From contig JACQUS010000309.1 in NCBI GenBank assembly GCA_016210125.1, positions 1 through 8,622 of the forward strand: a stretch of 8,622 nt of DNA. Direction: 5' to 3'. Below the pieces are notes generated by a model. That model made no database searches and was not told the origin of the DNA. It saw only the letters and a program-made list of their open reading frames with translations. The DNA comes from Chloroflexota bacterium (lineage in GTDB: Bacteria > Chloroflexota > UBA6077 > FW602-bin22 > JACQUS01). The first letter of the stretch is position 1. Each line of letters starts with the position of its first letter. A program made the translations under genes and the position numbers. Shown piece by piece: positions 1 to 6,348 of this stretch.

Positions 1-1107
1 CTCCTCGGCATGAAGCCGCTGGAGGACGAGTACAAGGTCATGGGTATGGCGCCGTATGCCGACCCCAAGCGCGGCGGCGCGGTGCGCGACATCCTGCGCG
101 GCTACGTCCGCCTGACGGAAGATGGTCTGTCGACGCTCAACGTCTCGCGCTCGTGGGGCGCCACCATGGTGGCCAAGCTGGCGCACGACCTGCGCGGCCA
201 GCGCTTCGACTGGATCGCCCGCGGCGTGCAGGTGCACTTCGAGGAGGTGATGCTCGGCCTCGTCCTCGGCTGGGTGCGCCAGACGGGCGTGCGCAGCGTC
301 GTCCTCGGCGGCGGGGCGTTCATGAATGTGAAGCTCAACATGCTGCTCGCGCAGCACGAGGAGATCGAGGACCTCTATGTGCTGCCGAGCTGCGGCGACG
401 AGAGCATCGCCCTCGGCGCCGCCTACCTGGCCAACGAGGCCGCCGCGCCGGGCACGTCGCAGCCGCTCGGACCGCTCTACCTTGGCCCGGAGAGCGCTGA
501 GGCCGAGGTGCAGGCGGCGCTGGCCCGCTACGGCGGCCAGGTGGCCTACCGCCGCTGCCAGGACATCGAGCGCACCGTCGCCGAGCTGCTGGCCGAGCAC
601 AGGATCGTCGCGCGCTGCCGCGGGCGTATGGAGTGGGGCGCGCGGGCCTTGGGCAACCGCTCGATCCTGGCCAACCCGACGCGCACGACGGCCATCCATC
701 GCATCAACCGGGCTATCAAGATGCGCGACTTCTGGATGCCCTTCTGCCCGTCGATCCTCGACGCCCACGCTCCGGACTACCTGCTCAACCCGCGCTGCGC
801 GCCGGCGCCGTATATGATCCTGGCCTTCGACTCGACGCCGCTGGCGCACGAGCACCTGCCGGCGGCCCTCCACCCCTTTGACCAGACCTGCCGCCCGCAG
901 GTCGTCACCGAGGGCCTCAACCCACGCTTCCACGCGCTGCTCCGCCACTTCCAGCAGCTCACCGGGGTCGGCGGCGTGCTGAACACGAGCTTCAACCTGC
1001 ACGGCGAGCCGATCGTCGCCACCGCCGAGGACGGCCTCTATACCCTCGTACATTCGGACCTCGACTACCTGGCGCTGGAAGACTACCTCGTCTGGCGCGC
1101 ACGGTAG
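1..1107 (+). CDS. Carbamoyltransferase (NodU/CmcH family), C-terminal part, 5' end outside window
   Basis: The reading frame is open from base 1 (LLG precedes the first ATG at 10), so the start lies upstream. Enzymes of this family move a carbamoyl group from carbamoyl phosphate through carbamoyl-adenylate onto a hydroxyl of a sugar, antibiotic or Nod factor. Counting from the ATG at 10, the visible part has the end of the Kae1-like ASKHA domain (GGGAFMNVKLN near residue 100, GDESIALGAA near 129). The YrdC-like carbamoyltransferase domain follows, with GRMEWGARALGNRS at 205-218, INRAIKMRDFWMPFCPSIL at 232-250 and LNTSFNLHGEPIV at 324-336. About 368 residues are present; the family usually has 550-600, so roughly a third is missing at the window edge only. 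The acceptor cannot be told from this part. No partner gene for a biosynthetic pathway is visible downstream. Confidence 0.93.
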   Translation, partial: LLGMKPLEDEYKVMGMAPYADPKRGGAVRDILRGYVRLTEDGLSTLNVSRSWGATMVAKLAHDLRGQRFDWIARGVQVHFEEVMLGLVLGWVRQTGVRSVVLGGGAFMNVKLNMLLAQHEEIEDLYVLPSCGDESIALGAAYLANEAAAPGTSQPLGPLYLGPESAEAEVQAALARYGGQVAYRRCQDIERTVAELLAEHRIVARCRGRMEWGARALGNRSILANPTRTTAIHRINRAIKMRDFWMPFCPSILDAHAPDYLLNPRCAPAPYMILAFDSTPLAHEHLPAALHPFDQTCRPQVVTEGLNPRFHALLRHFQQLTGVGGVLNTSFNLHGEPIVATAEDGLYTLVHSDLDYLALEDYLVWRAR

Positions 1108-1217
1108 GGTCGGCTCTGCGGCGTTCGGACCACCTCCAAGGCAGGCGCGCGCGTCGGCGGGCGGCGCTCCAGGGGCGGACCGTGGCGCTCGCGCGCAGGC
1201 GCGCATCCAGAGGGGTG

Positions 1218-1226
1218 TGCTACCAT
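1218..1226 (+). promoter_or_regulatory. Candidate extended -10 promoter element for the 109-residue membrane protein gene
   Basis: TGC followed by TACCAT matches the extended -10 pattern TGnTAnnnT in an otherwise very GC-rich gap. It would give a leader of roughly 80 nt before the ATG at 1315. No convincing -35 box is visible, as is common with extended -10 promoters. This is a pattern match only. Confidence 0.3.
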
Positions 1227-1287
1227 AGCAGCCGGCGCGCCCGTCTGCGCACCCTGCGCCTCGGCGAGGGGCAGGCGCCGGCGTGCT

Positions 1288-1313
1288 GGCGAGGAGTCTC
1301 GGCGAGGAGTCTC
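1288..1313 (+). repeat. Perfect 13-bp tandem repeat that duplicates the Shine-Dalgarno sequence
   Basis: GGCGAGGAGTCTC occurs twice back to back (1288-1300 and 1301-1313), directly before the ATG at 1315. Each copy carries an AGGAG core. The second copy has 5 nt between core and start codon, which is ideal; the first copy sits 13 nt further upstream. The downstream copy clearly sets the start. The upstream copy could act as a ribosome standby site or be a plain slippage duplication. Confidence 0.75.
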
Positions 1314-1314
1314 A

Positions 1315-1644
1315 ATGAAGGACAAGTCCGCGTGGCGCACCTTACGCAAGTTCTTCCGCGACGAGGCCTACCTGAGCCTCGGCGAGGTGCCGGGTCACAG
1401 CCTGGGCATGCGCGAGAAGGGTCCCGAGACCGAGGCGCTCATCGAGAGCGGCCACCTGGAGAAGGTTGGCGAGACGCCGGTCTACATCAACGGCCCGACG
1501 CAGGGGGTCGTCGTCAAGAACGCCCTCAAGGTCATCGGCGTCGTCGCCGCTGGCGCCGCCATCACCCTGGGCGCCTACGGCGCGACGCGGCGCATCCGCA
1601 AGAGCCGCAAGGGCAAGCAAGCCAAGCAGGACGCGAGCGGCTAG
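1315..1644 (+). CDS. Small protein with a single C-terminal membrane segment, unknown function
   Basis: This 109-residue product is not recognised as a member of a named family. The first 65 residues are polar and charged, with a basic start (KDKSAWRTLRKFFR), and no signal peptide is present. One hydrophobic segment spans about residues 70-90 (rich in V, A, G, I), followed by a strongly basic tail (RRIRKSRKGKQAK) that should stay in the cytoplasm. Coding is supported by an ideal ribosome binding site, GC-rich third codon positions and a sensible charge and hydropathy layout. The gene ends tail to tail with the MFS remnant: both stops lie in the same CTAG (1641-1644). A role as a small membrane anchor is only a guess. 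Confidence 0.75.
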   Translation: MKDKSAWRTLRKFFRDEAYLSLGEVPGHSLGMREKGPETEALIESGHLEKVGETPVYINGPTQGVVVKNALKVIGVVAAGAAITLGAYGATRRIRKSRKGKQAKQDASG

Positions 1645-2570
1645 CGCTCTGCGCCCTCGCGCACCAGACCCACGGCCACGGCCGCCAGCATAAGCGCGCC
1701 GACCATCGCTAGCCAGGCCGCGCCGTAGCCGGCCTGGTCGGCCAGCCAGCCGAACGCCGGCGCCCCACCCACGAAGCCGGCGTAGCCCAACGTCAGGTTG
1801 AAGCCGACGGCGCCCGCCACGCGCTCGGCCCCGGCGCGCTCGCCGACGAGCGCGAGCATCACGGCCCAGTAGCCTGGCGCGCCGACGACGCCCGGCGCCA
1901 TACCGACCAGCAGCGCCGGCTTGCGCCGGCCGCCGAGCGCACGGTCGGAGAGCACGCCCAGCCCGAGGATGCCGGCCGCGCCGGCCACCTGCGCGAGCGC
2001 CAGCGCCAGGCCGGCCGCCGGCAGCGCCCAGCCCTGGTGCTTGGCGAGATACAGGACGAGGAAAGCTGAGAGCGCCTGGCCGGCGCCGCCGCACAGAGCG
2101 GTCGCCGCGCCGAGCAGCCAGGTGTCGCGGTCGGCCAGCGACCGCCGCCACAGCAGCGCCGTCGGCGCCGCGGCGAGCGAGCGGGCGCGCGGGTCGCGGT
2201 AGGCCACGGCGAAGGCCGCCGCCGTGGCTACGGCCAGCAGGCCGGTGAGCTGCAGCGCGGCGCGCCACCCGGCCGCCAGCCCCAGCGGCGGGAGCAGCGC
2301 GCTGGCCATGAGCGCCGCCAGCGGCCCGGCGCCCTGGAGCAGCCCGACCAGCAGCCCTCGCTGCTGGCGCGGCGCCCAGTCGAGCGCCGCCTTCGAGAGC
2401 GATGGCGTCATCAGCCCGTGGCCGAGCCCGGCGACGAAAGCGGCGGCGAACGCCGCGCCGGCCCGGTCGGCGGCGGCGAGAAGGAGCAGGCCCAGCCCCA
2501 CCAGCGTCTGGCTGGCCGGAAAGACGCGGCGCACGCCGAAGCGGTCGGCCAGCCGCGCGGCCAGAAGCTC
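1641..2570 (-). pseudogene. MFS transporter remnant lacking the first two membrane helices
   Basis: Recognisable major facilitator sequence starts with the motif A loop between helices 2 and 3 (LADRFGVRR, about 2535-2554) and continues to the stop at 1641-1643. Helices 3-8 are readable, with a second motif A-like loop (SDRALGGRRK), and the last helices end in GWLADQAGYGAAWLAMVGALML. The membrane segments expected before the first motif A are absent. The open frame does run on to an ATG at 2726, but those roughly 52 residues are polar, not MFS-like, and are the shadow of a different gene on the plus strand. Helices 9-10 also look shortened (see findings). Members usually have about 400 residues and 12 helices. 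It is probably non-functional; the substrate is unknown. The 3' end overlaps the 109-residue gene by 4 bp. Confidence 0.75.
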
Positions 2571-2930
2571 GGTGGCATCGTCCGCCACGTCCGCGTCCTC
2601 GGCGCGGTGGACCTGGAGGCCATCTTGGAGCCGGCCGTCGAGGCCGGGTGGCTGCGCGAGGCCGGGGCGCGCGACGTGCGCCTGGCCGACCTCATCCTGC
2701 GCGGCCGACGGACCGGCGAGGAGCACGAGAGCTACCTCGTCGTGGAAGTATCGGCGGTCATCGGTCGCGAGAACATCCAGCGCGCGCTGCGCCGAGCCGC
2801 GTTGCTTGGTAAAGCGCTGGGCGAGGCGCAGCCGGTGCTCGCCGCCGTCGCGGGAGAGCGCCTGACGAACGGAGCGTGCAAGCTGGCCGAGGCGCAGGGC
2901 GTCGTTTACGTCCTCGACGGCCGGAGCTGA
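2565..2930 (+). pseudogene. 3' fragment of a PD-(D/E)XK-like hypothetical protein
   Basis: From about 2565 the plus-strand frame reads as a different, real coding sequence: GGIVRHVRVL, then ADLILRGRR, YLVVEVS, RAALLGKALGE, VLAAVAGE and finally GVVYVLDGR before the TGA at 2928-2930. The order (Asp before a charged loop, then a buried strand ending in a Glu, a helix with paired arginines, a last short strand) fits the C-terminal nuclease-like domain of hypothetical proteins common in Chloroflexota and Thermus, related to DUF3782-type PD-(D/E)XK proteins. The usual ExK Lys is replaced (EVS), so catalysis is doubtful even in the intact protein. The N-terminal half, normally partly coiled coil, is missing: upstream the same frame is only the antisense shadow of the MFS gene. 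No start codon or ribosome site belongs to this fragment. Confidence 0.65.
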
Positions 2931-2936
2931 GCATCC

Positions 2937-2966
2937 CGCCTTCGGGCGCGCTGCGGTGCCCCGCGG
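2937..2966. terminator. Two adjacent hairpins between convergent gene ends
   Basis: In the 48-nt gap between the convergent stops at 2930 and 2979 there are two stem-loops. The first is CGCC-TTCG-GGCG (2937-2948) with a UUCG-type tetraloop. The second is CTGCGG-TGCC-CCGCGG (2951-2966), a 6-bp stem with one G-T pair. Neither has a T tract. They could serve as a bidirectional transcription end or mRNA 3' protection for the molybdopterin subunit gene. Confidence 0.35.
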
Positions 2967-2978
2967 CCCACGACGGCG

Positions 2979-5258
2979 CTACACCTGCCCGAAGGCGTCG
3001 CCGCGCAGCGCGCGCAGGACGCGCTCCGGCGTCATAGGCATGTGCGCCACACGCTCGCCGAGGGCGCGCGCGACGGCGTTGGCCACCGCCGCCGCCGGCG
3101 GGACGATCGGCACCTCGCCCACGCCGCGCATGCCGTAAGGTACGTCCGGCGCCGGCACCTCGACGATGACGCAGTCGATCGGCGGCACGTCGAGCGCCGT
3201 GGGCATGCGGTAGTCGAGCAAGCTGGCATTGCGCATCCAGCCGCGCTCGTCGAAGTCCTCGCCCTCGCTGAGCGCCCAGCCGATGCCCTGCACAGCCCCT
3301 CCCTGCATCTGGCCCTCGACCTGCGTGGGGTTGATCGCCCGCCCGACGTCCTGGAAGGCCGTGAAGCGCAGGACGCCGACCTTGCCCGTCGCCGGGTCGA
3401 CCTCGACGTCGGCGACGTGCGCGGCGAAGGTCGGCGCGGCCGGCATGCGCTGCGTCACGCCCTCGGCGATGACCGGCCCGCCGGCCTCGACCATCGTCAG
3501 CCGCGCGAGCTGCGCCAGGCCGATGGCGCGCTCGGGGATGCCCTTCACCAGGAAGCGCTGCTCGACGTACGCGATGTCTTCCACGGCGCATTCCAGCCGC
3601 GCGGCGGCGCGCTCCTTCAGGCGCGCCAGGGCCTCGCGGCAGGCCCCGCCGACCGCGGCGGCCATCGTGCGCGCAGTGCGGCTGCCGGCGGCCACGTCGC
3701 TGTAGCCGCTCGTCTCGGTGTCGCCGGTCTGGATGGCCACCTGGTCGACTCGCAGGCCGAACTCCTCGGCGGCGACCTGGGCGAGCGCCGTGCGGATGCC
3801 GGTGATGTCCACCGCGCCGATCGTGACGCTCAGCGTGCCGTCGCCGGTGACCGCCACCTGGCAGGAGGAGGTGAACGACTGGCCGTGCCAGAAGCCGATG
3901 GCCAGGCCGCGGCCGCGCGGGTGCCGGCCAGTCGGCAGCGGGTCGGTCCAGCACGGGTGCCGCGCCACGGCGTCGAACACCTGCGCGAGCCCGACCTCCG
4001 GCAGCGGCCGGCCGGTCGGCAGCAGGTCGCCGGCGGCCACGGCATTGCGCCGGCGGAGGTCGAGCGGGTCGAGGCCTAGCCGCTGCGCCAGCTCGTCCAT
4101 AGCCTGCTCGACGGCGAAGTTGGCCTGCGGGCCGCCGGGGCCGCGGTAGGGCTCGACGCGCGGCTTGTTGGCCACCACGTCGAAGCCCTCCAAGCGCAGG
4201 TTCGCCACCTTGTACGGCGCGCCGCCAACGAGCAGGGCATTGGCCACCGGCGAGCCGGGGAAGGCTCCGGCCTCCATCCACATGCGCACCTCGAGCGCAG
4301 TGAGCGTCCCGTCCCGCTGCGCCCCGACCTTCACCTCGGCGATGGTCGCCGCGCCGGGGCCAGTGGCGCGCAGCACCTCCTCGCGCGTCAGGACGATGCG
4401 CACCGGCCGGCCGGCCTTCTGCGCCAGCCGGACGCACAGTGGCTCGACGTGGGCATAGATTTTGCCCCCGAACGCACCGCCGACCTCCAGCGGGACGACG
4501 CGGAGGCGCGACATGGGCATCTTCAGCAGGACGCTGAGCTGCCACTCGACAGTGAAGGTGCCCTGGGTCGAGGTCCAGACGGTCACGCGGCCGTCCGGCT
4601 CGGCCTGGGCGACGGCGGCCACCGGCTCCAGGTAGCCCTGGTGCGCCGCATCGGCGCGATAGCGCCGCTCGACGACGACATCGGCCGCGGCCAGGCTGGC
4701 GGCCACGTCGCCGCGCTCCAGCACCGTGCGGCGCGAGACGTTCGAGGGCTTGGTCGGCGGCGGCTCGACACCGGCGGTCATCAGGCGCTCGTGCAGCAGC
4801 GGCGCGTCGGCTGCCAGGGCCTGCTCGATGGTCGTGACCGGCGGAAGCACCTTGTACTCGACGTCGATGAGCGCCAGCGCGGCGTCGGCGACGTGCGGAT
4901 CGCTCGCCGCGACGGCCGCCACCGGATGGCCGACGTAAAGCGCCTTCTCGCGGGCCATGATCAGGCGCGTGAGGCTGACGAGGTCGATGGGGATTTCGCC
5001 CAGCGGGGCCGTCGTGCCCGGCTCCAGCTCGGGGAAGTCGTCGCGCGTGACGACGGCCAGCACGCCGGGCAGCGCCTCGGCTCTGCTCGTGTCGATGCGC
5101 ACGATGCGCGCGTGGGCGTGCGGGCTGCGCAGCACCTTGCCGTGCAGCATGCCCGGCAGCCGCAAGTCGGTGCCGTAGAGCGCCGAGCCAATGGCGCGCT
5201 CGACGCCGTCGACCTTCGGCACGCGCTGCCCGATGACGCGATAGGCGGTCTCTGTCAC
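2979..5258 (-). CDS. Xanthine dehydrogenase-family molybdopterin-binding large subunit
   Basis: This 759-residue protein holds the molybdenum cofactor and active site of a molybdenum hydroxylase, which inserts water-derived oxygen into an aldehyde, purine or N-heterocycle. The N-terminal a/b hammerhead domain (about 20-135) is followed by the cofactor-binding domains: HQGYLEP (206-212), GGAFGGK (260-266), PYRGPGGPQANFAVE (370-384), GAVDITG (481-487), TGDTETSGYSD (511-521), QGGAVQGIGWAL (652-663) and GVGEVPI (712-718). Glu715 in the last motif is the family's catalytic base. The CO dehydrogenase motif AYRCSFR is absent, so it is not form I CoxL; the substrate cannot be assigned. Translation starts at GTG (5256-5258) with GAGAGG (5265-5270) 6 nt upstream. 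It needs [2Fe-2S] and FAD subunits; the C-terminal tip of an [2Fe-2S] subunit lies on the same strand at 8542-8622, about 3.3 kb upstream, separated by the cassette. Confidence 0.93.
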   Translation of the reverse strand: MTETAYRVIGQRVPKVDGVERAIGSALYGTDLRLPGMLHGKVLRSPHAHARIVRIDTSRAEALPGVLAVVTRDDFPELEPGTTAPLGEIPIDLVSLTRLIMAREKALYVGHPVAAVAASDPHVADAALALIDVEYKVLPPVTTIEQALAADAPLLHERLMTAGVEPPPTKPSNVSRRTVLERGDVAASLAAADVVVERRYRADAAHQGYLEPVAAVAQAEPDGRVTVWTSTQGTFTVEWQLSVLLKMPMSRLRVVPLEVGGAFGGKIYAHVEPLCVRLAQKAGRPVRIVLTREEVLRATGPGAATIAEVKVGAQRDGTLTALEVRMWMEAGAFPGSPVANALLVGGAPYKVANLRLEGFDVVANKPRVEPYRGPGGPQANFAVEQAMDELAQRLGLDPLDLRRRNAVAAGDLLPTGRPLPEVGLAQVFDAVARHPCWTDPLPTGRHPRGRGLAIGFWHGQSFTSSCQVAVTGDGTLSVTIGAVDITGIRTALAQVAAEEFGLRVDQVAIQTGDTETSGYSDVAAGSRTARTMAAAVGGACREALARLKERAAARLECAVEDIAYVEQRFLVKGIPERAIGLAQLARLTMVEAGGPVIAEGVTQRMPAAPTFAAHVADVEVDPATGKVGVLRFTAFQDVGRAINPTQVEGQMQGGAVQGIGWALSEGEDFDERGWMRNASLLDYRMPTALDVPPIDCVIVEVPAPDVPYGMRGVGEVPIVPPAAAVANAVARALGERVAHMPMTPERVLRALRGDAFGQV

Positions 5259-5294
5259 GACGGACCTCTCGGGCTGGTTAGGTCACGAAACCTT

Positions 5295-5300
5295 AGTGTA
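5295..5300 (-). promoter_or_regulatory. Possible -10 box (TACACT) upstream of the molybdopterin subunit gene
   Basis: Read on the minus strand, GCGCTACACTAAGG lies about 37 nt before the GTG start. TACACT matches 4 of 6 bases of the -10 consensus. No good -35 at the right distance was found. If real, the large subunit has its own promoter despite separation from the [2Fe-2S] gene. A related CTACATTAA lies at 8455-8463 on the other side of the cassette. Confidence 0.25.
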
Positions 5301-5320
5301 GCGCAGGCCGACGCGCAAGA

Positions 5321-5335
5321 AGAGCCTATTGCTCT
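5321..5335 (-). terminator. Hairpin with short T-rich tail downstream of hepT
   Basis: On the minus strand AGAGC-AATAG-GCTCT forms a 5-bp stem with a 5-nt loop, followed by TCTT. It lies about 50 nt past the hepT stop and just before the putative -10 of the molybdopterin gene, a sensible place to end the mntA-hepT transcript. The stem is short, so strength is doubtful. Confidence 0.35.
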
Positions 5336-5367
5336 ATGACAGCTCATCGCGCCACCCTTGGCAGACC

Positions 5368-5387
5368 CCGAGCCAGTGCCGGCTCAG
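5368..5387 (-). terminator. Stem-loop overlapping the hepT stop codon
   Basis: CTGAGCC and GGCTCGG pair over 7 bp (one T-G pair) around a 6-nt loop; the TGA stop of hepT sits in the first arm. There is no T tract directly after it. It may protect the mRNA 3' end or act together with the hairpin at 5321-5335. Confidence 0.35.
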
Positions 5388-5725
5388 ACGAAGTCAGCCA
5401 GCATCGTCTTGACCTGCTCTTCGAGGATTGGCAACTCGCGCTGAACGACCTCCCAGGTCAACTCGAGGTCGACGCGCCCGTACTCGTGAATCAGGCGATT
5501 GCGCATCGCGCTGATCGGCCGCCAAGGAATGGCCGGATAGCTAATCTGCATCTCTCGAGGAATGCGGCCCGCTGCCTCACCGTTGATGCCGAGACGGCGA
5601 ATCACGGCGTCCTGCATCGTGCGCGAACGCATGAAACCTTCTTTGGACGTATGCTCTGTATACTCGCGGATCGCCGCGATGCTTTCAAGGATGTCGCTGA
5701 GGAAGAGCTGCGGGCCTCGACTCAT
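5384..5725 (-). CDS. hepT: HepT-like toxin (HEPN, DUF86) of an MntA-HepT toxin-antitoxin pair
   Basis: The 113-residue protein is an all-helical HEPN ribonuclease of the DUF86 type, normal length for the family. The catalytic RX4HXY signature is intact: Arg75, His80 and Tyr82 in RNRLIHEY. In studied homologues HepT cleaves RNA (tRNA in some cases) and is silenced when its partner MntA adds AMP units to the Tyr of this motif. Other readable family features are the N-terminal helix FLSDILESIAAIREYT (8-23) and WRPISAMRNRLIH (68-80). Its ATG overlaps the mntA stop as ATGA (5722-5725), so translation is probably coupled, with antitoxin made first. All key residues are present, so an active toxin is expected. 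Confidence 0.92.
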   Translation of the reverse strand: MSRGPQLFLSDILESIAAIREYTEHTSKEGFMRSRTMQDAVIRRLGINGEAAGRIPREMQISYPAIPWRPISAMRNRLIHEYGRVDLELTWEVVQRELPILEEQVKTMLADFV

Positions 5726-6024
5726 AGAATCACGACCTGCTCATCCAACACCCGCTCCCGGATGGCCGAGTGTAGGGAGCGGTAGGTCAGGACGTCGACC
5801 TCTCGCCCGAGCGCTTCCCGAAGATCAATCTCCAGCGCCGCGAGATCGAGCAGGCTCTTTTCGGGCGGCAGGTCCACCAGGAGATCAATGTCGCTCTCCG
5901 CGTGCATTCGCTGCTGAATGAGCGAGCCAAACAGCCCCGCGCGTCGCACGCCGTGGCGCCGCAGAACCCGCAGAATCTTCTCGCGCACCTCGTCAACGGT
6001 CGGTGTGCCTGGCTTGGCCATCAT
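5722..6024 (-). CDS. mntA: MntA-like minimal nucleotidyltransferase antitoxin
   Basis: The protein has 100 residues if it starts at the first ATG (6022-6024), or 99 from the second ATG (6019-6021). It shows the minimal nucleotidyltransferase fold: GSLIQQRMHAESDID (33-47) fits the GSX10DXD motif exactly, with Asp45 and Asp47 as metal ligands and the third acidic residue in EVDVL (Asp77). MntA proteins neutralise HepT by transferring AMP to its catalytic-motif tyrosine. A purine-rich AGCAGG touches the first ATG, so initiation may use the second. The frame stays open upstream to 6432, but that extension is proline/arginine-rich and not family-like, so it is left out. A -35/-10 pair at 6065-6093 sits about 40 nt upstream. 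hepT follows with a 4-bp overlap. Confidence 0.92.
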   Translation of the reverse strand: MMAKPGTPTVDEVREKILRVLRRHGVRRAGLFGSLIQQRMHAESDIDLLVDLPPEKSLLDLAALEIDLREALGREVDVLTYRSLHSAIRERVLDEQVVIL

Positions 6025-6064
6025 CCTGCTCGTTCGCGCCGTGTTCGCTTGACTACCTGCCTTC

Positions 6065-6093
6065 AGAATACGCAGCAGCAGAAACGCACGCAA
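6065..6093 (-). promoter_or_regulatory. Candidate sigma-70 type promoter for mntA-hepT
   Basis: On the minus strand TTGCGT (6088-6093) and TATTCT (6065-6070) are separated by exactly 17 nt. This predicts a start near 6058 and a leader of about 34 nt before the mntA ATG at 6024. The boxes match the consensus only partly (3 and 4 of 6), but spacing and location are right. No clear operator palindrome is visible around it. Confidence 0.42.
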
Positions 6094-6110
6094 GCGGCGT
6101 CGCCCGCCGC

Positions 6111-6287
6111 TCAGCGCGGCACGAATGCGCCCGCTATCGCGTCGAGCTGGCCGCAGTGCTCGCCCGTGCGCGCCGTGATATGCACGCGTGCGAAGTGGGC
6201 CGTCCAGCGCTGCACGTTGCCGGGCGATATGCTGCCCGGCACGCTCACCGGCCGGCTGCGGAGCGGCCCGCGCCGCGCCTCGGCCAT
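6111..6287 (-). CDS. Possible 58-residue small protein of unknown function
   Basis: Within the 316-nt gap between mntA and the DUF262 gene, the minus strand encodes 58 residues from an ATG at 6285-6287 to a TGA at 6111-6113. The sequence includes VPGSISPGNVQRW and ARTGEHCGQLDAIAGAF. Third codon positions are almost all G or C, which fits coding DNA of the host type better than that of the neighbouring DUF262 gene. No strong Shine-Dalgarno precedes the ATG and no known family is recognised. It could be an intact small gene, the 3' tail of a truncated larger gene, or a chance frame. The rest of this gap (6025-6110) holds only the mntA promoter candidate. Confidence 0.35.
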   Translation of the reverse strand: MAEARRGPLRSRPVSVPGSISPGNVQRWTAHFARVHITARTGEHCGQLDAIAGAFVPR

Positions 6288-6334
6288 GTGGTGTAGGGTT
6301 CCCGCGCGAGCCTAGATCGCCAGAGCCAAAGGTG

Positions 6335-6348
6335 CCGACCTCAGTCGG
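6335..6348. repeat. Perfect palindromic hairpin at the DUF262 gene stop
   Basis: CCGAC-CTCA-GTCGG is a perfect 5-bp inverted repeat with a 4-nt loop; the TGA stop of the DUF262 gene (6341-6343, minus strand) is in the loop. No T tract follows. It may be a weak transcript-end structure or one unit of a dispersed palindromic repeat; only one copy is in the window. Confidence 0.4.

Noticed and set aside
1191..1204. GCGCGC-AG-GCGCGC inverted repeat after the carbamoyltransferase gene as a terminator
   Set aside because: A 2-nt loop is too tight for the full stem, there is no T tract, and such GC palindromes are frequent by chance in this DNA.
2418..2564. 5' part of the plus-strand frame ending at 2930, starting with an ATG at 2418
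   Set aside because: This part is the antisense of conserved MFS sequence; only the section from about 2565 resembles a real protein family.
2571..2726. N-terminal extension of the MFS frame to an ATG at 2726
   Set aside because: These 52 residues are polar, contain no membrane helix, and overlap the real plus-strand coding fragment.
2758..4545. 595-residue minus-strand frame over the molybdopterin subunit gene
   Set aside because: It is Arg/Ala/Gly-rich with no motif and lies in another frame of a clear xanthine dehydrogenase-family gene; long open shadow frames are expected at this GC content.
2979..5258. Assignment of the large subunit as aerobic CO dehydrogenase CoxL
   Set aside because: The diagnostic AYRCSFR loop is missing; the matching place reads PYRGPGGPQ, so only a general molybdenum hydroxylase call is justified.
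3042..5339. Long plus-strand frames (345 and 296 residues) antisense to the molybdopterin subunit gene
   Set aside because: The composition is His/Asp/Arg-rich as in antisense shadows of GC-rich genes, and the opposite strand carries all the family motifs.
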